Source of the DNA: Archangium sp.
GTDB lineage: Bacteria; Myxococcota; Myxococcia; Myxococcales; Myxococcaceae
Assembly: GCA_022843845.1 (NCBI GenBank)
Contig: JALHMW010000020.1
Coordinates: 23,958 to 87,957, forward strand
DNA length: 64,000 nucleotides
Direction: 5' to 3'
Made by a program: the position numbers and the translations under genes
The notes under the pieces: model-generated
Told to the model about the DNA's origin: nothing
The model's database searches: none
The model's input: only the letters and a program-made list of their open reading frames with translations
Shown here: positions 19,801 to 27,597 of the stretch, in pieces
Numbering within the stretch: the first letter of the stretch is position 1
Layout of the letters: every line of letters starts with the position of its first letter

Positions 19801-19976
19801 TGAACGGCAGCTGCTCGGCCAGCCAGTGCGTACGGTCGGCCGACACGGCAGGCCCGGGAGCGTCAGAGGCGATCACCTTCACCGCGAGCGCCGGGCAGAC
19901 GATCTTCTTCGTCGTCGACAGCGCCGACGCCTCGGCCCCGTACGGGTTCGGGAGCTTCACGCTGCGCGTGCAGTGA
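16839..19976 (+). CDS. Large repeat lipoprotein with six PPC-like domains
   Basis: A 1045-residue lipoprotein: signal peptide with lipobox VVACG, a 13-fold DAG repeat (about residues 51-109), and a Cys-rich region (about 110-200) of CxxxxDC-type short modules. Then six repeats of about 140 residues start near residues 203, 337, 473, 618, 760 and 908. Each begins with a motif like ANDTCAGxxxL, has a central DLVYSYTL or DVVYSFSL strand, a paired-Cys patch, and ends with AAGTYFLFVDSxxxxxGxFxLxV. This end is the hallmark of bacterial pre-peptidase C-terminal (PPC)-like beta domains. No catalytic domain is fused. Probably an outer-membrane surface protein; a paralog lies at 53204-55576. Confidence 0.85.
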   Translation: MFARVWLPVCLLVVACGGTVNPPASKCEGVRCTGTDLCDPATGSCVGRRPDAGSDAGATDAGRDAGSTDAGAVDAGTPDAGRDAGVDAGASDAGTRDAGLSDAGLLDAGAPECLDSFDCLGVRNRCDTTTGRCVECLIDGHCPSAIPKCDAVRNECVECLSNVDCQNPRPTCRARACDDCLTLAECGPGQSCDLRFGDCVVLPDSCAAPQVLAIADAGGSQFVTVDLSTAVDDVSTSCGSGADLIYALTLSATRDVTITARRVGAGTAVPAVALRSAPCVSGAELACDSVPDGGFAASLALSNVAAGSYFVILESAVGSTGRVELGVTAVPQPTMAANDTCAGVEALSFFGTRAVTVGSTVLGSNDGLGPSCSPTASATGNDLVYSYDVDGGSTVAVTVRPLTGSTLTPVVSVRPACVSAASELVCSAASTPGETRTATIPNQPPGRYVVVVDSADGTSGSFQLEVTKTPIVPNDTCAGLQPLTFTGSVATATGDTSFASNDNAITDATPSCSASARSSGHDVMFSYTLTQARDVTVSVTPTGLSPTFWPVLSIRSACSNAATNAEVACISPNAPMQARATLVNQPAGTYVVWVDSAALTSGPFQLEVVTAAPTPPPANDSCSSPQALVFAANVATVSGSTLQAANDNFPFDVSPTCSPSGKQNGRDVVYSFSLATPQDVAIDVTPTATSLLRPALYVRKGICTSQLLGDELVCLERVGPARTVLTNLAAGTYFLFVDGAGGSAGDFTLSVTRSAPTAPPSNDECAGAQALSFTNDVATVVGTTFGASNSNSASDNAPACGVDFIPRRWGRDLVYSYTLTSAKDVEVRVTSGGGSLFSPVTYVRGAGQCTLGFAGNELACGAANGPGTAVAYIPNQAAGTYPLFVDSNSYDTGTFTLQVRQLPPSLPPANDTCSAPVMVMQGATGVTGNTTGAIDDYSIGSNPRYAPACGNSFMSGRELVYAFTPASSGSFTATVTPQGVFDPALLQLNGSCSASQCVRSADTAGPGASEAITFTASAGQTIFFVVDSADASAPYGFGSFTLRVQ
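16989..17165 (+). repeat. Low-complexity DAG-coding repeat
   Basis: Thirteen Asp-Ala-Gly triplets separated by zero to two other residues lie in the linker of the large lipoprotein. Codons for Asp, Ala and Gly vary between copies (GAC/GAT, GCA/GCT/GCC/GCG, GGC/GGG/GGT/GGA), so the repeat is kept at protein level and is not a recent slippage product. It probably forms an extended, acidic surface linker. Confidence 0.8.
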
Positions 19977-19979
19977 CGA

Positions 19980-20513
19980 CTACTTCCCGCCGCCTTCGCG
20001 AAGCCATCGCTCCACGCCCTTCGCAACAGTGAGGAAGTTCGGCTGAATGCGGCCCACGAGGAACGACTCCACGGCCGGGCCGATCGTGCCTGCGAGGAGT
20101 CTGGGCACCCCGCGCACCTTCGCTGCGTCGACCTTCAGCTCGCCGCGGATGGTGAAGCGCATCGAGGTGTCGCTCACGACGGTGAAGGTGTTGGTCCCCT
20201 GCGCGTCGAGCGCGTCTTTGAACGCCGGCACGATCGTCTTCCACTGGCAGGTGAAGTCGTTCGCGTTCCACGTCGCGAGATCGTCCCACTCCATGAGGTC
20301 TTCGCTGACGACCTTGCGCACCACCGACGGAATCTCACCGCCGCCCTTCCAGCGATTCACGAGCTTCACGAGGGGGCCCTCTTCGGTCCGCGACGTCACG
20401 GTGATCGCCCGCACGTTCTCGAGGTACGGCACCAGCTTCGGCAGATCGTCGCGGTACGCCTTGAAGACCTGCTCGCGCGAGAAGGGAATGTCGACTGACA
20501 CGTCGAGGCGCAT
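19980..20513 (-). CDS. SRPBCC (START/Bet v1)-like protein
   Basis: A 177-residue protein beginning MRLDVSVDIPFSREQVFKAYRDDLPKLVPYLENV, the usual opening of the SRPBCC superfamily (strand, then helix after a PxxxVF motif). The middle holds a run of beta strands and the end the long helix typical of the fold (about residues 145-173). These proteins bind a hydrophobic ligand in a cavity; here the ligand is unknown. ATG start. Only 12 bases separate it from the metallo-beta-lactamase-like gene upstream, suggesting co-transcription. It converges on the large lipoprotein gene with a three-base gap. Confidence 0.7.
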   Translation of the reverse strand: MRLDVSVDIPFSREQVFKAYRDDLPKLVPYLENVRAITVTSRTEEGPLVKLVNRWKGGGEIPSVVRKVVSEDLMEWDDLATWNANDFTCQWKTIVPAFKDALDAQGTNTFTVVSDTSMRFTIRGELKVDAAKVRGVPRLLAGTIGPAVESFLVGRIQPNFLTVAKGVERWLREGGGK

Positions 20514-20525
20514 GGGTGGCAGTCC

Positions 20526-21566
20526 TTACTTCGCGGTGGGCACGTGCACGCCCACGTCGGTCGGGGTGAAGGTGAAGGTCGGGGCGAGGCCGGGCGCGAA
20601 GATCGACGCCGTCAGCTCCGACGAGGTCGCGACCGCGGGGAACTCAGCGTTCGAGGCACACGGACCGGCCACGAGCTTCTCGACGATCATCGACGAGTAC
20701 TGGTCGAGCGAGTCTTCACGGGTGTTCCCGTTGAGCACCACCTCGAACTTCATCTGCTCGGCGTAGGCGCGAACGCCAGCGATTCGAGACTGGGTGGGCT
20801 CGTAGCTCTCGGGCGACACGCCATTCTCACTCACCACGAAGGGGCCGTTCGGCGTCACCACGCACAGCGACATGTTGCCGCGCGTGTGGCCGGGGGTCGA
20901 CAGGAGCGCGACGCCCGTGCCGAGGCGGACGTCTCCATCGAGGGTCACGACCTTGTCCTCGGCGATGTCGCAGCCGTTGGGCACGTACCAGACGGCGTTC
21001 ATCGGGTGCAGATCGCGAGCGGTGAGCCACTCCTCGCGCATCACCAGCAGCTTCGCGTTCGGGAAGTATGCGGAAGACCCCAACCACCGCCGCAGGTCCT
21101 GCACGTGCAGATGATCGAACGCGATGAAGTCGACGTCTTCGGGCGTCAGGCCGACCGAGCGGACGTGCGCCTCGGCCGTGCCGTGAAACGAGGGGATGAC
21201 CTTGTTCGAGAGGAAGTCACCGAAGCGGGTCGCGAGCTCTGCGTAGAAGGTCGCGCTGCGGTTCGACTCGATGTCGCTGGGGTTGAACAGCAGCGTGCGC
21301 CGCCGGCCGTCGTGCTCGAACTGCACGATCTGCATGCGGTTGGTCATCATCACGAACGGCGCGGGAGAGAGCGCTCCGCTCGAGAAGGCGTAGGTGGTCG
21401 GGTAGGGGAAGGTCACCAGCCGGTGCGTCGTGCACGAGGCCACCGGGCCCGCCGTCATCAACCGCTCCCGCGTGGTCGCCGCCGCGTGCCGGAGCCGTCG
21501 AAGGCGCTCCGCCGGCCACCGCTCTGCCCACGCCTCCCGGAGCCCGCCTGTCAGGGGTTCGAACAT
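20526..21566 (-). CDS. Metallo-beta-lactamase-fold protein with altered metal site
   Basis: A 346-residue protein with the order of elements of the metallo-beta-lactamase fold: PEDVDFIAFDHLHVQDL near residue 150 at the position of the HxHxDH motif, ALLSTPGHTRGNMSL near residue 225 (third metal His), and GPFVVSENGVSPE near residue 245 where a metal-bridging Asp is expected. The first motif reads H-L-H-V-Q-D-L, with a residue inserted and the last His missing, and the Asp position reads SENG, so metal binding may be changed or partial. No signal peptide. The ATG overlaps the stop of the upstream outer-membrane protein gene by one base (TGATG arrangement). Confidence 0.65.
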   Translation of the reverse strand: MFEPLTGGLREAWAERWPAERLRRLRHAAATTRERLMTAGPVASCTTHRLVTFPYPTTYAFSSGALSPAPFVMMTNRMQIVQFEHDGRRRTLLFNPSDIESNRSATFYAELATRFGDFLSNKVIPSFHGTAEAHVRSVGLTPEDVDFIAFDHLHVQDLRRWLGSSAYFPNAKLLVMREEWLTARDLHPMNAVWYVPNGCDIAEDKVVTLDGDVRLGTGVALLSTPGHTRGNMSLCVVTPNGPFVVSENGVSPESYEPTQSRIAGVRAYAEQMKFEVVLNGNTREDSLDQYSSMIVEKLVAGPCASNAEFPAVATSSELTASIFAPGLAPTFTFTPTDVGVHVPTAK

Positions 21567-22555
21567 CAGTCCTCCGAGTCGTCATCACCACCGCGTTTGC
21601 GCCGCGGCCGCTCGTCGTCATCGTCGTCGTCGGTCTTCTTGCGAGCAGGGCCTTTGCGCGGCTTCGGCTGTTCCTCTGGGTCTTCTTCGTCTTCTCGCAC
21701 CGCGGGCCGGTCTTCTTCTTCGCCCTCGGCCGACGCCTTCGTGGGCGGCGTGCCGACGGCGATGGTGAAGCCGGGAAGGATCGCCCAGCTGAAGCCGCCG
21801 GTGAGGGTCTGTTCTCCCGTCGCGGTGGCGCCGACGCGGGAGCTGATGGTCTGCGACAGCGCAGGGTTCACCGCGAACGCGATCTCGGGGCGCAGCGACA
21901 CCGTGCCCAGGGCGATCGAGAAGCCGACCGCGCCCATGATCTGATGCGTCGAGGTCTGCGTGATCGAGTCGGTCCGGTCTGCGTTCACGCTCGGTGCCGA
22001 GCTCGAGTTGCTGCGGTTGAAGACGAAGTCGTAGCCCGCGCCTGCGTAGAAGCCGGAGTTGTGGCTCACGAGCAGCTTGAGGCCACCCAGGAACGTGAAG
22101 CTCGTGGTCGCGCGTGGGTTCACCTCGGTCTGCGCGCCGGTCGACTGCGCCACGAAGTCGGACGATGCGACCGAGCCGTAGCCGAACCCGACGGCCGGCA
22201 GGATCGCGAAGTGGGCGACCCTCGAGCGGTTCACCGTCCACTTGAGGCCAGGCTGCACGCCCGCGGGAGAGACGTGGAAGTTGAGCGCGACGTGATCGTT
22301 GAAGCCCTTCTGCACGTTCGCCTCGAACGCCGGAATGCTGAACGCGCGGTTCTGCGTCTGCTGGTTCGACTGTTCGCCGCCGACGCCGGTGGTGGTGACG
22401 ACCGGCCCGGTCTGCGACGAGTAGCCGACACCCGAGAAGACGCCCACCTCGGTGCCCCGGCCGACTGGCGCCGCCATCATGCCCAGCGTCATCGAGCGCG
22501 GCGTGATGCAGCCGACGAGCAGGAGCGGGAGGACCACCGAGAGGCCAGAGCGCAT
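21566..22555 (-). CDS. Outer-membrane beta-barrel-like lipoprotein with acidic tail
   Basis: A 329-residue protein with signal peptide and lipobox (LLLVGC, about Cys16). Residues about 30-270 alternate amphipathic strands ending in aromatic residues with Gly-rich turns (GFYAGAGYDFVF, SLRPEIAFAVNP, GGFSWAILPGFTIAVG), the appearance of a beta-barrel. The final 55 residues are a highly charged Asp/Glu/Arg/Lys tail with a run of six aspartates and RRKRG, unusual for an exported protein. ATG at 22555; a longer frame upstream runs over the ruvB promoter region and is rejected. Function unknown. Confidence 0.7.
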   Translation of the reverse strand: MRSGLSVVLPLLLVGCITPRSMTLGMMAAPVGRGTEVGVFSGVGYSSQTGPVVTTTGVGGEQSNQQTQNRAFSIPAFEANVQKGFNDHVALNFHVSPAGVQPGLKWTVNRSRVAHFAILPAVGFGYGSVASSDFVAQSTGAQTEVNPRATTSFTFLGGLKLLVSHNSGFYAGAGYDFVFNRSNSSSAPSVNADRTDSITQTSTHQIMGAVGFSIALGTVSLRPEIAFAVNPALSQTISSRVGATATGEQTLTGGFSWAILPGFTIAVGTPPTKASAEGEEEDRPAVREDEEDPEEQPKPRKGPARKKTDDDDDDERPRRKRGGDDDSED

Positions 22556-22625
22556 GGCGGCGCATGCTACAACCGCGCGCACGCGTGGCGCGCAATTTGG
22601 GTAGAAGACCGGTCTGCGGAGCGAC

Positions 22626-23654
22626 ATGAAACGGAACAACGACGAGCTGGAGCCGGGCGTGGCCACCGACGAGGTGCGGCTCGAGGCCTCGCTCCGCCCT
22701 CGTGGCTTCGGCGAGTACGTGGGGCAGACCCGCGTCGTCGAGAAGCTCAAGGTGTACGTCAAGGCCGCGAAGGCGCGCGGTGAGTCACTCGATCACTGTT
22801 TGTTCTCGGGGCCGCCCGGCCTCGGGAAGACGTCGCTGGCGCACATCATCGCGACCGAGCTCGGCGCGGGCTTGCACGTCACCAGCGGGCCTGCGCTCGA
22901 GAAGAAGGGCGATCTCGCCGGGCTCCTCACCAACCTCGGGCCGCGTGACGTGCTCTTCATCGACGAGATCCACCGGCTGTCGGCCGCGGTGGAGGAGTAC
23001 CTGTACCCGGCGATGGAGGACTTCCGCCTCGACATCACCATCGACACCGGTGCGGCCGCGCGCGCGATGAAGATCGATCTGCCGCCGTTCACGCTCATCG
23101 GCGCCACCACCCGCACCGGCCTGCTCACCTCGCCGTTGCGCGACCGCTTTCAGATTCAGGAGCGCCTCGAGTACTACGACGCCGCCCAGCTCGAGCTGAT
23201 CCTCAAGCGCTCCGCTGGCATCCTCAACATCGAGCTGGCTCCCGAAGGCGCGAAGGAGGTCGCGCGCCGATCTCGCGGCACCCCTCGCATCGCCAATCGC
23301 CTGTTGCGGCGCCTGCGCGACTTCGCCGAGGTGGAAGGCGACGGCACCATCACCCGCTCGCTCGCCGACACTGCGCTCGCGCGCCTCGACATCGACGCCG
23401 CCGGCCTCGACCAGATGGACCGAAGGCTGCTGCAGACCATCATCGACAAGTTCGGTGGTGGGCCCGTTGGGGTCGAGACGATCGCGGCCGCCGTCGGCGA
23501 AGAGCGAGAGACGATCGAGGACGTCTACGAGCCCTACCTGCTCCAGGAGGGGTTCCTTCACCGCACACCTCGTGGCCGTATGGCGACCGCTCGGGCGTAC
23601 GATTATTTCGGCAAGATCACGCCCCGCCGAGACGCTCAGAACGACCTGTTCTGA
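22626..23654 (+). CDS. ruvB: Holliday junction branch-migration ATPase RuvB
   Basis: A 342-residue AAA+ motor, standard length for RuvB. The N-terminal [34 protein letters not shown] signature is followed by Walker A GPPGLGKT (62-69), Walker [11 protein letters not shown], sensor 1 GATTRTGLL, the arginine-finger/ sensor 2 region [23 protein letters not shown], and the winged-helix DNA-binding domain in the last 80 residues ([40 protein letters not shown]). It drives branch migration with RuvA. ATG at 22626. ruvA and ruvC are not beside it. Confidence 0.97.
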   Translation: MKRNNDELEPGVATDEVRLEASLRPRGFGEYVGQTRVVEKLKVYVKAAKARGESLDHCLFSGPPGLGKTSLAHIIATELGAGLHVTSGPALEKKGDLAGLLTNLGPRDVLFIDEIHRLSAAVEEYLYPAMEDFRLDITIDTGAAARAMKIDLPPFTLIGATTRTGLLTSPLRDRFQIQERLEYYDAAQLELILKRSAGILNIELAPEGAKEVARRSRGTPRIANRLLRRLRDFAEVEGDGTITRSLADTALARLDIDAAGLDQMDRRLLQTIIDKFGGGPVGVETIAAAVGEERETIEDVYEPYLLQEGFLHRTPRGRMATARAYDYFGKITPRRDAQNDLF

Positions 23655-23879
23655 GGGCAGATTTCCTGCGGCACGGTAATCTCGACAATCGCCGCGACAG
23701 GCATGTCAGACCGCCAACCTCTCGAATTTGTGCCATTGCTGTCGCGCCGTCTGTTTTCCGTGGTGGTGCATAGGCACTCCAGCCAACGAAATCGCAGGTT
23801 TTTGCGAGACGAATCGCCATTTTGATGGCATATGGGTTGCGTTTGCAACGCGCCGCAGCACGAGGAGGCGCACACAGTC

Positions 23880-24818
23880 ATGGCCGGTGACAGTTTCCAG
23901 CAGCGCACACTTCAGCGCACAGCGTCGATCGACGGCGTCGGGTTGCATTCCGGCCAACCGGTCACGCTTCGCCTGATTCCCGCACCGATCGATCACGGTC
24001 TGGTCTTCGTCCGCACGGACCTGCCCGACAAGCCGGTGATTCCGGTTCGCTCGGAGTACGTCGTCGACACCTCGCTCGCCACGACGCTTGGCATCGGCAG
24101 CGCGCGCGTCGCGACCGTCGAGCACCTGCTGGCTGCGTTGAGCGGGCTGGGCATCGACAACCTTCGCATCGAGCTCAACGGCCCCGAGGTGCCCATCGTC
24201 GATGGCAGCGCCGAGCCGTTCGCGCGGCTCATCGCCGAGACCGGCATCCGCACGCAGGACGAGTTCAAGCAGTTCATCGTCATCAAGCGCTCGGTGACGG
24301 TGATCGACGGTGACAAGCACGCCACCTTCTCTCCGGCGCGCCGCTTCCGCATCGACTGCACCATCGACTTCAAGCACCCGCTCATCTCGGACCAGCAGTT
24401 CACGCTCGAGTTCAGCGGCCACTCGTTCGTTCGTGAAGTCGCGCGGGCTCGCACCTTCGGCTTCCTGCGCGACGTCGATCGGCTTCGCCAGATGGGCCTG
24501 GCTCGTGGTGGTTCGCTCGAGAACGCCGTCGTCGTCGACGACTTCTCGATCCTGAACCCCGAGGGCCTGCGGTTCCCCGACGAGTTCGTGCGCCACAAGC
24601 TGCTCGACGCGCTCGGAGACGTCTCGCTGCTCGGCCGGCCAGTCATCGGCGCCATGACGGCGTACAAGACGGGCCACGCGCTGAACCAGCGGCTCGTCGC
24701 GAAGGTGCTGAGCGACCCTGCGAACTACGAGGTCGTTCGTGCTCGCGGTCGCGACCTCTCGAACGCCCGCCTCGAGGTCACCGATCTCGCTGGCGTGCTC
24801 GCCCCGCACGCGGCGTAG
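23880..24818 (+). CDS. lpxC: UDP-3-O-acyl-N-acetylglucosamine deacetylase LpxC
   Basis: A 312-residue LpxC, the committed zinc enzyme of lipid A synthesis. It starts QRTLQRTASIDGVGLHSGQPVTLRL as in the family. The zinc ligands are visible: the His of VATVEHLLAAL, and the His and Asp of VRHKLLDALGD; the catalytic His is in KTGHALNQRL and the Glu in the same VEHLL motif neighbourhood. ATG at 23880 has a GAGGAGG-like site (ACGAGGAGGCGCACACAGTC) 9-15 bases upstream. It proves an LPS outer membrane. The 225 bases between ruvB and lpxC are a long leader with no further gene visible. Confidence 0.96.
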   Translation: MAGDSFQQRTLQRTASIDGVGLHSGQPVTLRLIPAPIDHGLVFVRTDLPDKPVIPVRSEYVVDTSLATTLGIGSARVATVEHLLAALSGLGIDNLRIELNGPEVPIVDGSAEPFARLIAETGIRTQDEFKQFIVIKRSVTVIDGDKHATFSPARRFRIDCTIDFKHPLISDQQFTLEFSGHSFVREVARARTFGFLRDVDRLRQMGLARGGSLENAVVVDDFSILNPEGLRFPDEFVRHKLLDALGDVSLLGRPVIGAMTAYKTGHALNQRLVAKVLSDPANYEVVRARGRDLSNARLEVTDLAGVLAPHAA

Positions 24819-24912
24819 GTCTCTTCAGATCGATGCGTCAGTCTGACGTGGCCGCGGGTTGATGCCGCTGGCCCCCGGGTTGCTCCAGTGGCGGGCAGCC
24901 TGGAGGGGCCCC

Positions 24913-25326
24913 ATGAAACCTGGCGTGCTCGTCGTCGAACCCCATCTCGATTCCTTCGCTGTTCTGCACCGACGCCTCATCGACAGGTTCGACCCGGTCT
25001 GGGCCGTGACGTTCGAGGAGGCGCTGCGCTGCCTCAGGACGGGCAACGTCACCATCGACGCGGTGCTGGTGCGCGCCGATTCCCTCGCTGGCCTCGAGTT
25101 CATCGCTCAGGCGACGAAGCGGCACCCGCACACGCCGGTCGTCGCCATCGCGCCGTGGGAAGTGCAAGGCGATCGCGCGTGCGCCCGTGGCGCGAAGGAG
25201 TGGGTCTCGTCACCGATCAACTTCCCGCACCTGCTCGCCCTCCTCGACGTCGTCTCGGTGGCGGCCCGGAGTGAGCGGGACTCGAGGGGTTCGAGCCACG
25301 CGCGCCTCGTGACGGCATCAGTCTGA
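24913..25326 (+). CDS. Pseudo-receiver (response-regulator-like) protein
   Basis: A 137-residue single-domain protein with the alternating strand-helix layout of a CheY-like receiver: MKPGVLVVEPHLDSFAVLHRRL (beta1-alpha1), IDAVLVRADSLAGLEFIAQA (beta3-alpha3), TPVVAIAPWEVQGDRACARGAKEWVSSPINFPHLLALL (beta4 to alpha5). The acidic pair is replaced by EP, the phosphate-accepting Asp by Arg (VLVRAD), and the conserved Lys-Pro by SP. It therefore cannot be phosphorylated normally and is a pseudo-receiver. ATG at 24913 follows a GGAGGGG site; the longer in-frame start upstream is less likely. No partner is visible nearby. Confidence 0.7.
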   Translation: MKPGVLVVEPHLDSFAVLHRRLIDRFDPVWAVTFEEALRCLRTGNVTIDAVLVRADSLAGLEFIAQATKRHPHTPVVAIAPWEVQGDRACARGAKEWVSSPINFPHLLALLDVVSVAARSERDSRGSSHARLVTASV

Positions 25327-25431
25327 CCCGTCACTCCATCACCCTGACCGGGAACGCTGCGAGCCACTGACAGGCGCAGGTGCCCAGAGGGTCGGTAGTG
25401 CTTCCCCCGCGCGTGTGCTCTCTTCCGCGCC

Positions 25432-27549
25432 GTGCGGGGCGTGTTCGTGGTGCTCATCGCGGGGCTGTGTGCGTGCCGGCCCACCGGCGTGAATGCCATC
25501 GAAGTGAAGATCCGGGTCGAGCCGGCGGCGCTCGAGTTCGGCCGTCAGTGGACGCTCATCACCCCGACGCGATCGCTCGTCATCAGCAACGACTCCAGGC
25601 TCGAGGTGACGGCCGAAGTCGCGGTCGCCGGAACTGTGTTCTCCGCACGGTCGTCGGTCACGCTTCCACCAGGTGACACGGAGCTGCCTGTCACCGCGAC
25701 GTCGAGCGTGGCTGGCGAGAACACGGGCTCCCTCACGCTGACCATCGAAGGCGGGGCGCTCGCGGTGGTGCCGTTGAAGGCGACGTTCCTCGAGCCGCCC
25801 GACTGCGGCCAGGCCAGCGAGTGCGCCACCTTCCGCTTCGATCGCCAGACGAGCCAGTGCCTCGTGGAGCCGCGACCCGATGGCGCCAGCTGCGGGGCGA
25901 GCGATCGCTGTCTCACCAACGGCCAGTGCGTGAGCGGCGAGTGCGTGGGGCAACCCGTGACGTGCCTGGACGACGATCCCTGCACCATCGACGTGTGTGA
26001 GACGGTGCGCGGCTGCGTCACGCTTGGCCGCGAGTGTCCCGACCCGTCTCCGTGTCTCGCGGGCGTCTGCTCGAAGGAGCGCGGCTGCGAGTCGGTGCCA
26101 GTGCTCGACGGGTTGCGATGTGGCGACGTGAGTCGCTCCTCGTGCACTGCCGTCGACGTGTGCGTGAACGGTCAGTGCGTCGAGCGCGATCCTCCCGATG
26201 GGTTCGTCTGCGCGGCGGCGTCGCCATGCCGTGGGGAGGGGCGCTGCGCGAACGATGTCTGTGTGCTGCCTCCAGCGCAGCCGCTGGCGATGCTGTGGAC
26301 GGCCGGTGGCCCGCTCGAGGATGGCGGGGTGGGCCCCTCGTGGACGGATGTGTTCATCGACGGCGACGCGGGCGTGGTGCTCTCGAGCTACTTCGCCACG
26401 CCGCCGGTCGTACAGGCGCCGACGGGGCAGCGGTTGCCGACCAGCTCCCGCCGCTGCATCGCGTGGAACGATCTCGTGGTCTGCGCCGATACACCTTCGC
26501 AGGGCGTCACCGCCGTGAGCGCGGCGACCGGGCTGCCGGCGTGGGCGTACACCCGCGTGCTCGTCGATCTGCCAGCCCTCGCCTTGCCCGACTGGGAGAC
26601 GTTTCTCGCGAGGCTCGTCGCGCTGGGCCCGACGCGAATCGGCGTGCTGTTCGAGTCGCGGCGCATCGACGACCTGCGGCAAGAGACGAACTGCCGGCGC
26701 TTCTCGCTCGTGGTGCTCGACGACACCGGCCGGCGCATCGTCGCGCGCATCATCGACGACCCGATCTTCCTGACGTGCAACCACCCACACTCGTATGGCG
26801 TCGCGTCGGATCCACAGGGCAACGTCTTCTTCGCCTTCACGCCGAGCGCGCAGGTGTCGCCGGCGCTCCCTGATCCCAACGCGGCGGGAACCGTGATCAT
26901 GAGCTACTCGCCTGCCGGAGTTCGACGGTGGCGGCACTTCGTCCCGAACATGCCCGGTGGAGAGATCGCGGTCGGCCGAGGGCTCATCACCGTCGAGGCA
27001 GGCCGATCGATCTACGACGCCGCGCGGGGAGTTCCCGTCGACACGTTCTCGATCCCGTTCGGTGAAGGGTTGATCGCCGATGACTGGGTGGTGGCGGGGC
27101 CGAAGGGCGTCAACGTCGAGCTGCGCCAGCCGGGCACGGACGGGGGCACGGTCGTCTTCCAGTCGGCGGGCATGCAGTCGTCACGTAGCGGGCTCCGCGG
27201 GGCGACGTGGAACGGACAGCCCGTGGCGCTTCGGCTCGTCGAGCTGGCAGGCACGGCGACGCTCGAGGCGTTCTCGTTGACGCGCTTTCAGTCGGGCACC
27301 GTCGAGCCGCTCTGGGCCTGCGCGATTCCCGACGGCGGAGCGCCGGTGTCGTTCGAGGTGAAGCCCAACGGCCTGGCCGTGATGACGGACCCGGTGCCTG
27401 GCGGCGCAGGCCTGTGTGAGAACTGCGATCCACCCTGGGCGGGCACGCGTGGGCGCTTCTTCGAGGTCTCGGTGCCGGGGCTCAGCGCACCCTCGATGCC
27501 GTGGCCGGGCCCGTGGGGTGGGGCGGGGCACGATCACCAGGAAGACTGA
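25432..27549 (+). CDS. Cys-rich lipoprotein with C-terminal propeller-like region
   Basis: A 705-residue lipoprotein: GTG start, signal peptide and lipobox (IAGLCAC). Residues about 25-120 resemble an Ig-like domain of the choice-of-anchor kind (FGRQWTLITPTRSLVISNDS, LPPGDTELPVTAT, GSLTLTI). About 123-285 is a disulfide-rich region with more than twenty cysteines in CxxxxPCxxxxC modules (CLDDDPCTIDVCETVRGCV). From about 290 on, repeated short strands (FGVASDPQGNVFFAF, GLITVEAGRSIYDA) suggest a beta-propeller. No catalytic motif was seen. Probably outer-membrane surface; function unknown. Confidence 0.75.
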   Translation: MRGVFVVLIAGLCACRPTGVNAIEVKIRVEPAALEFGRQWTLITPTRSLVISNDSRLEVTAEVAVAGTVFSARSSVTLPPGDTELPVTATSSVAGENTGSLTLTIEGGALAVVPLKATFLEPPDCGQASECATFRFDRQTSQCLVEPRPDGASCGASDRCLTNGQCVSGECVGQPVTCLDDDPCTIDVCETVRGCVTLGRECPDPSPCLAGVCSKERGCESVPVLDGLRCGDVSRSSCTAVDVCVNGQCVERDPPDGFVCAAASPCRGEGRCANDVCVLPPAQPLAMLWTAGGPLEDGGVGPSWTDVFIDGDAGVVLSSYFATPPVVQAPTGQRLPTSSRRCIAWNDLVVCADTPSQGVTAVSAATGLPAWAYTRVLVDLPALALPDWETFLARLVALGPTRIGVLFESRRIDDLRQETNCRRFSLVVLDDTGRRIVARIIDDPIFLTCNHPHSYGVASDPQGNVFFAFTPSAQVSPALPDPNAAGTVIMSYSPAGVRRWRHFVPNMPGGEIAVGRGLITVEAGRSIYDAARGVPVDTFSIPFGEGLIADDWVVAGPKGVNVELRQPGTDGGTVVFQSAGMQSSRSGLRGATWNGQPVALRLVELAGTATLEAFSLTRFQSGTVEPLWACAIPDGGAPVSFEVKPNGLAVMTDPVPGGAGLCENCDPPWAGTRGRFFEVSVPGLSAPSMPWPGPWGGAGHDHQED

Positions 27550-27597
27550 GCAGGCTTCGCCGTTGCGTGACCCCCGTTGCTGGCCTAAGCGCCGCCC

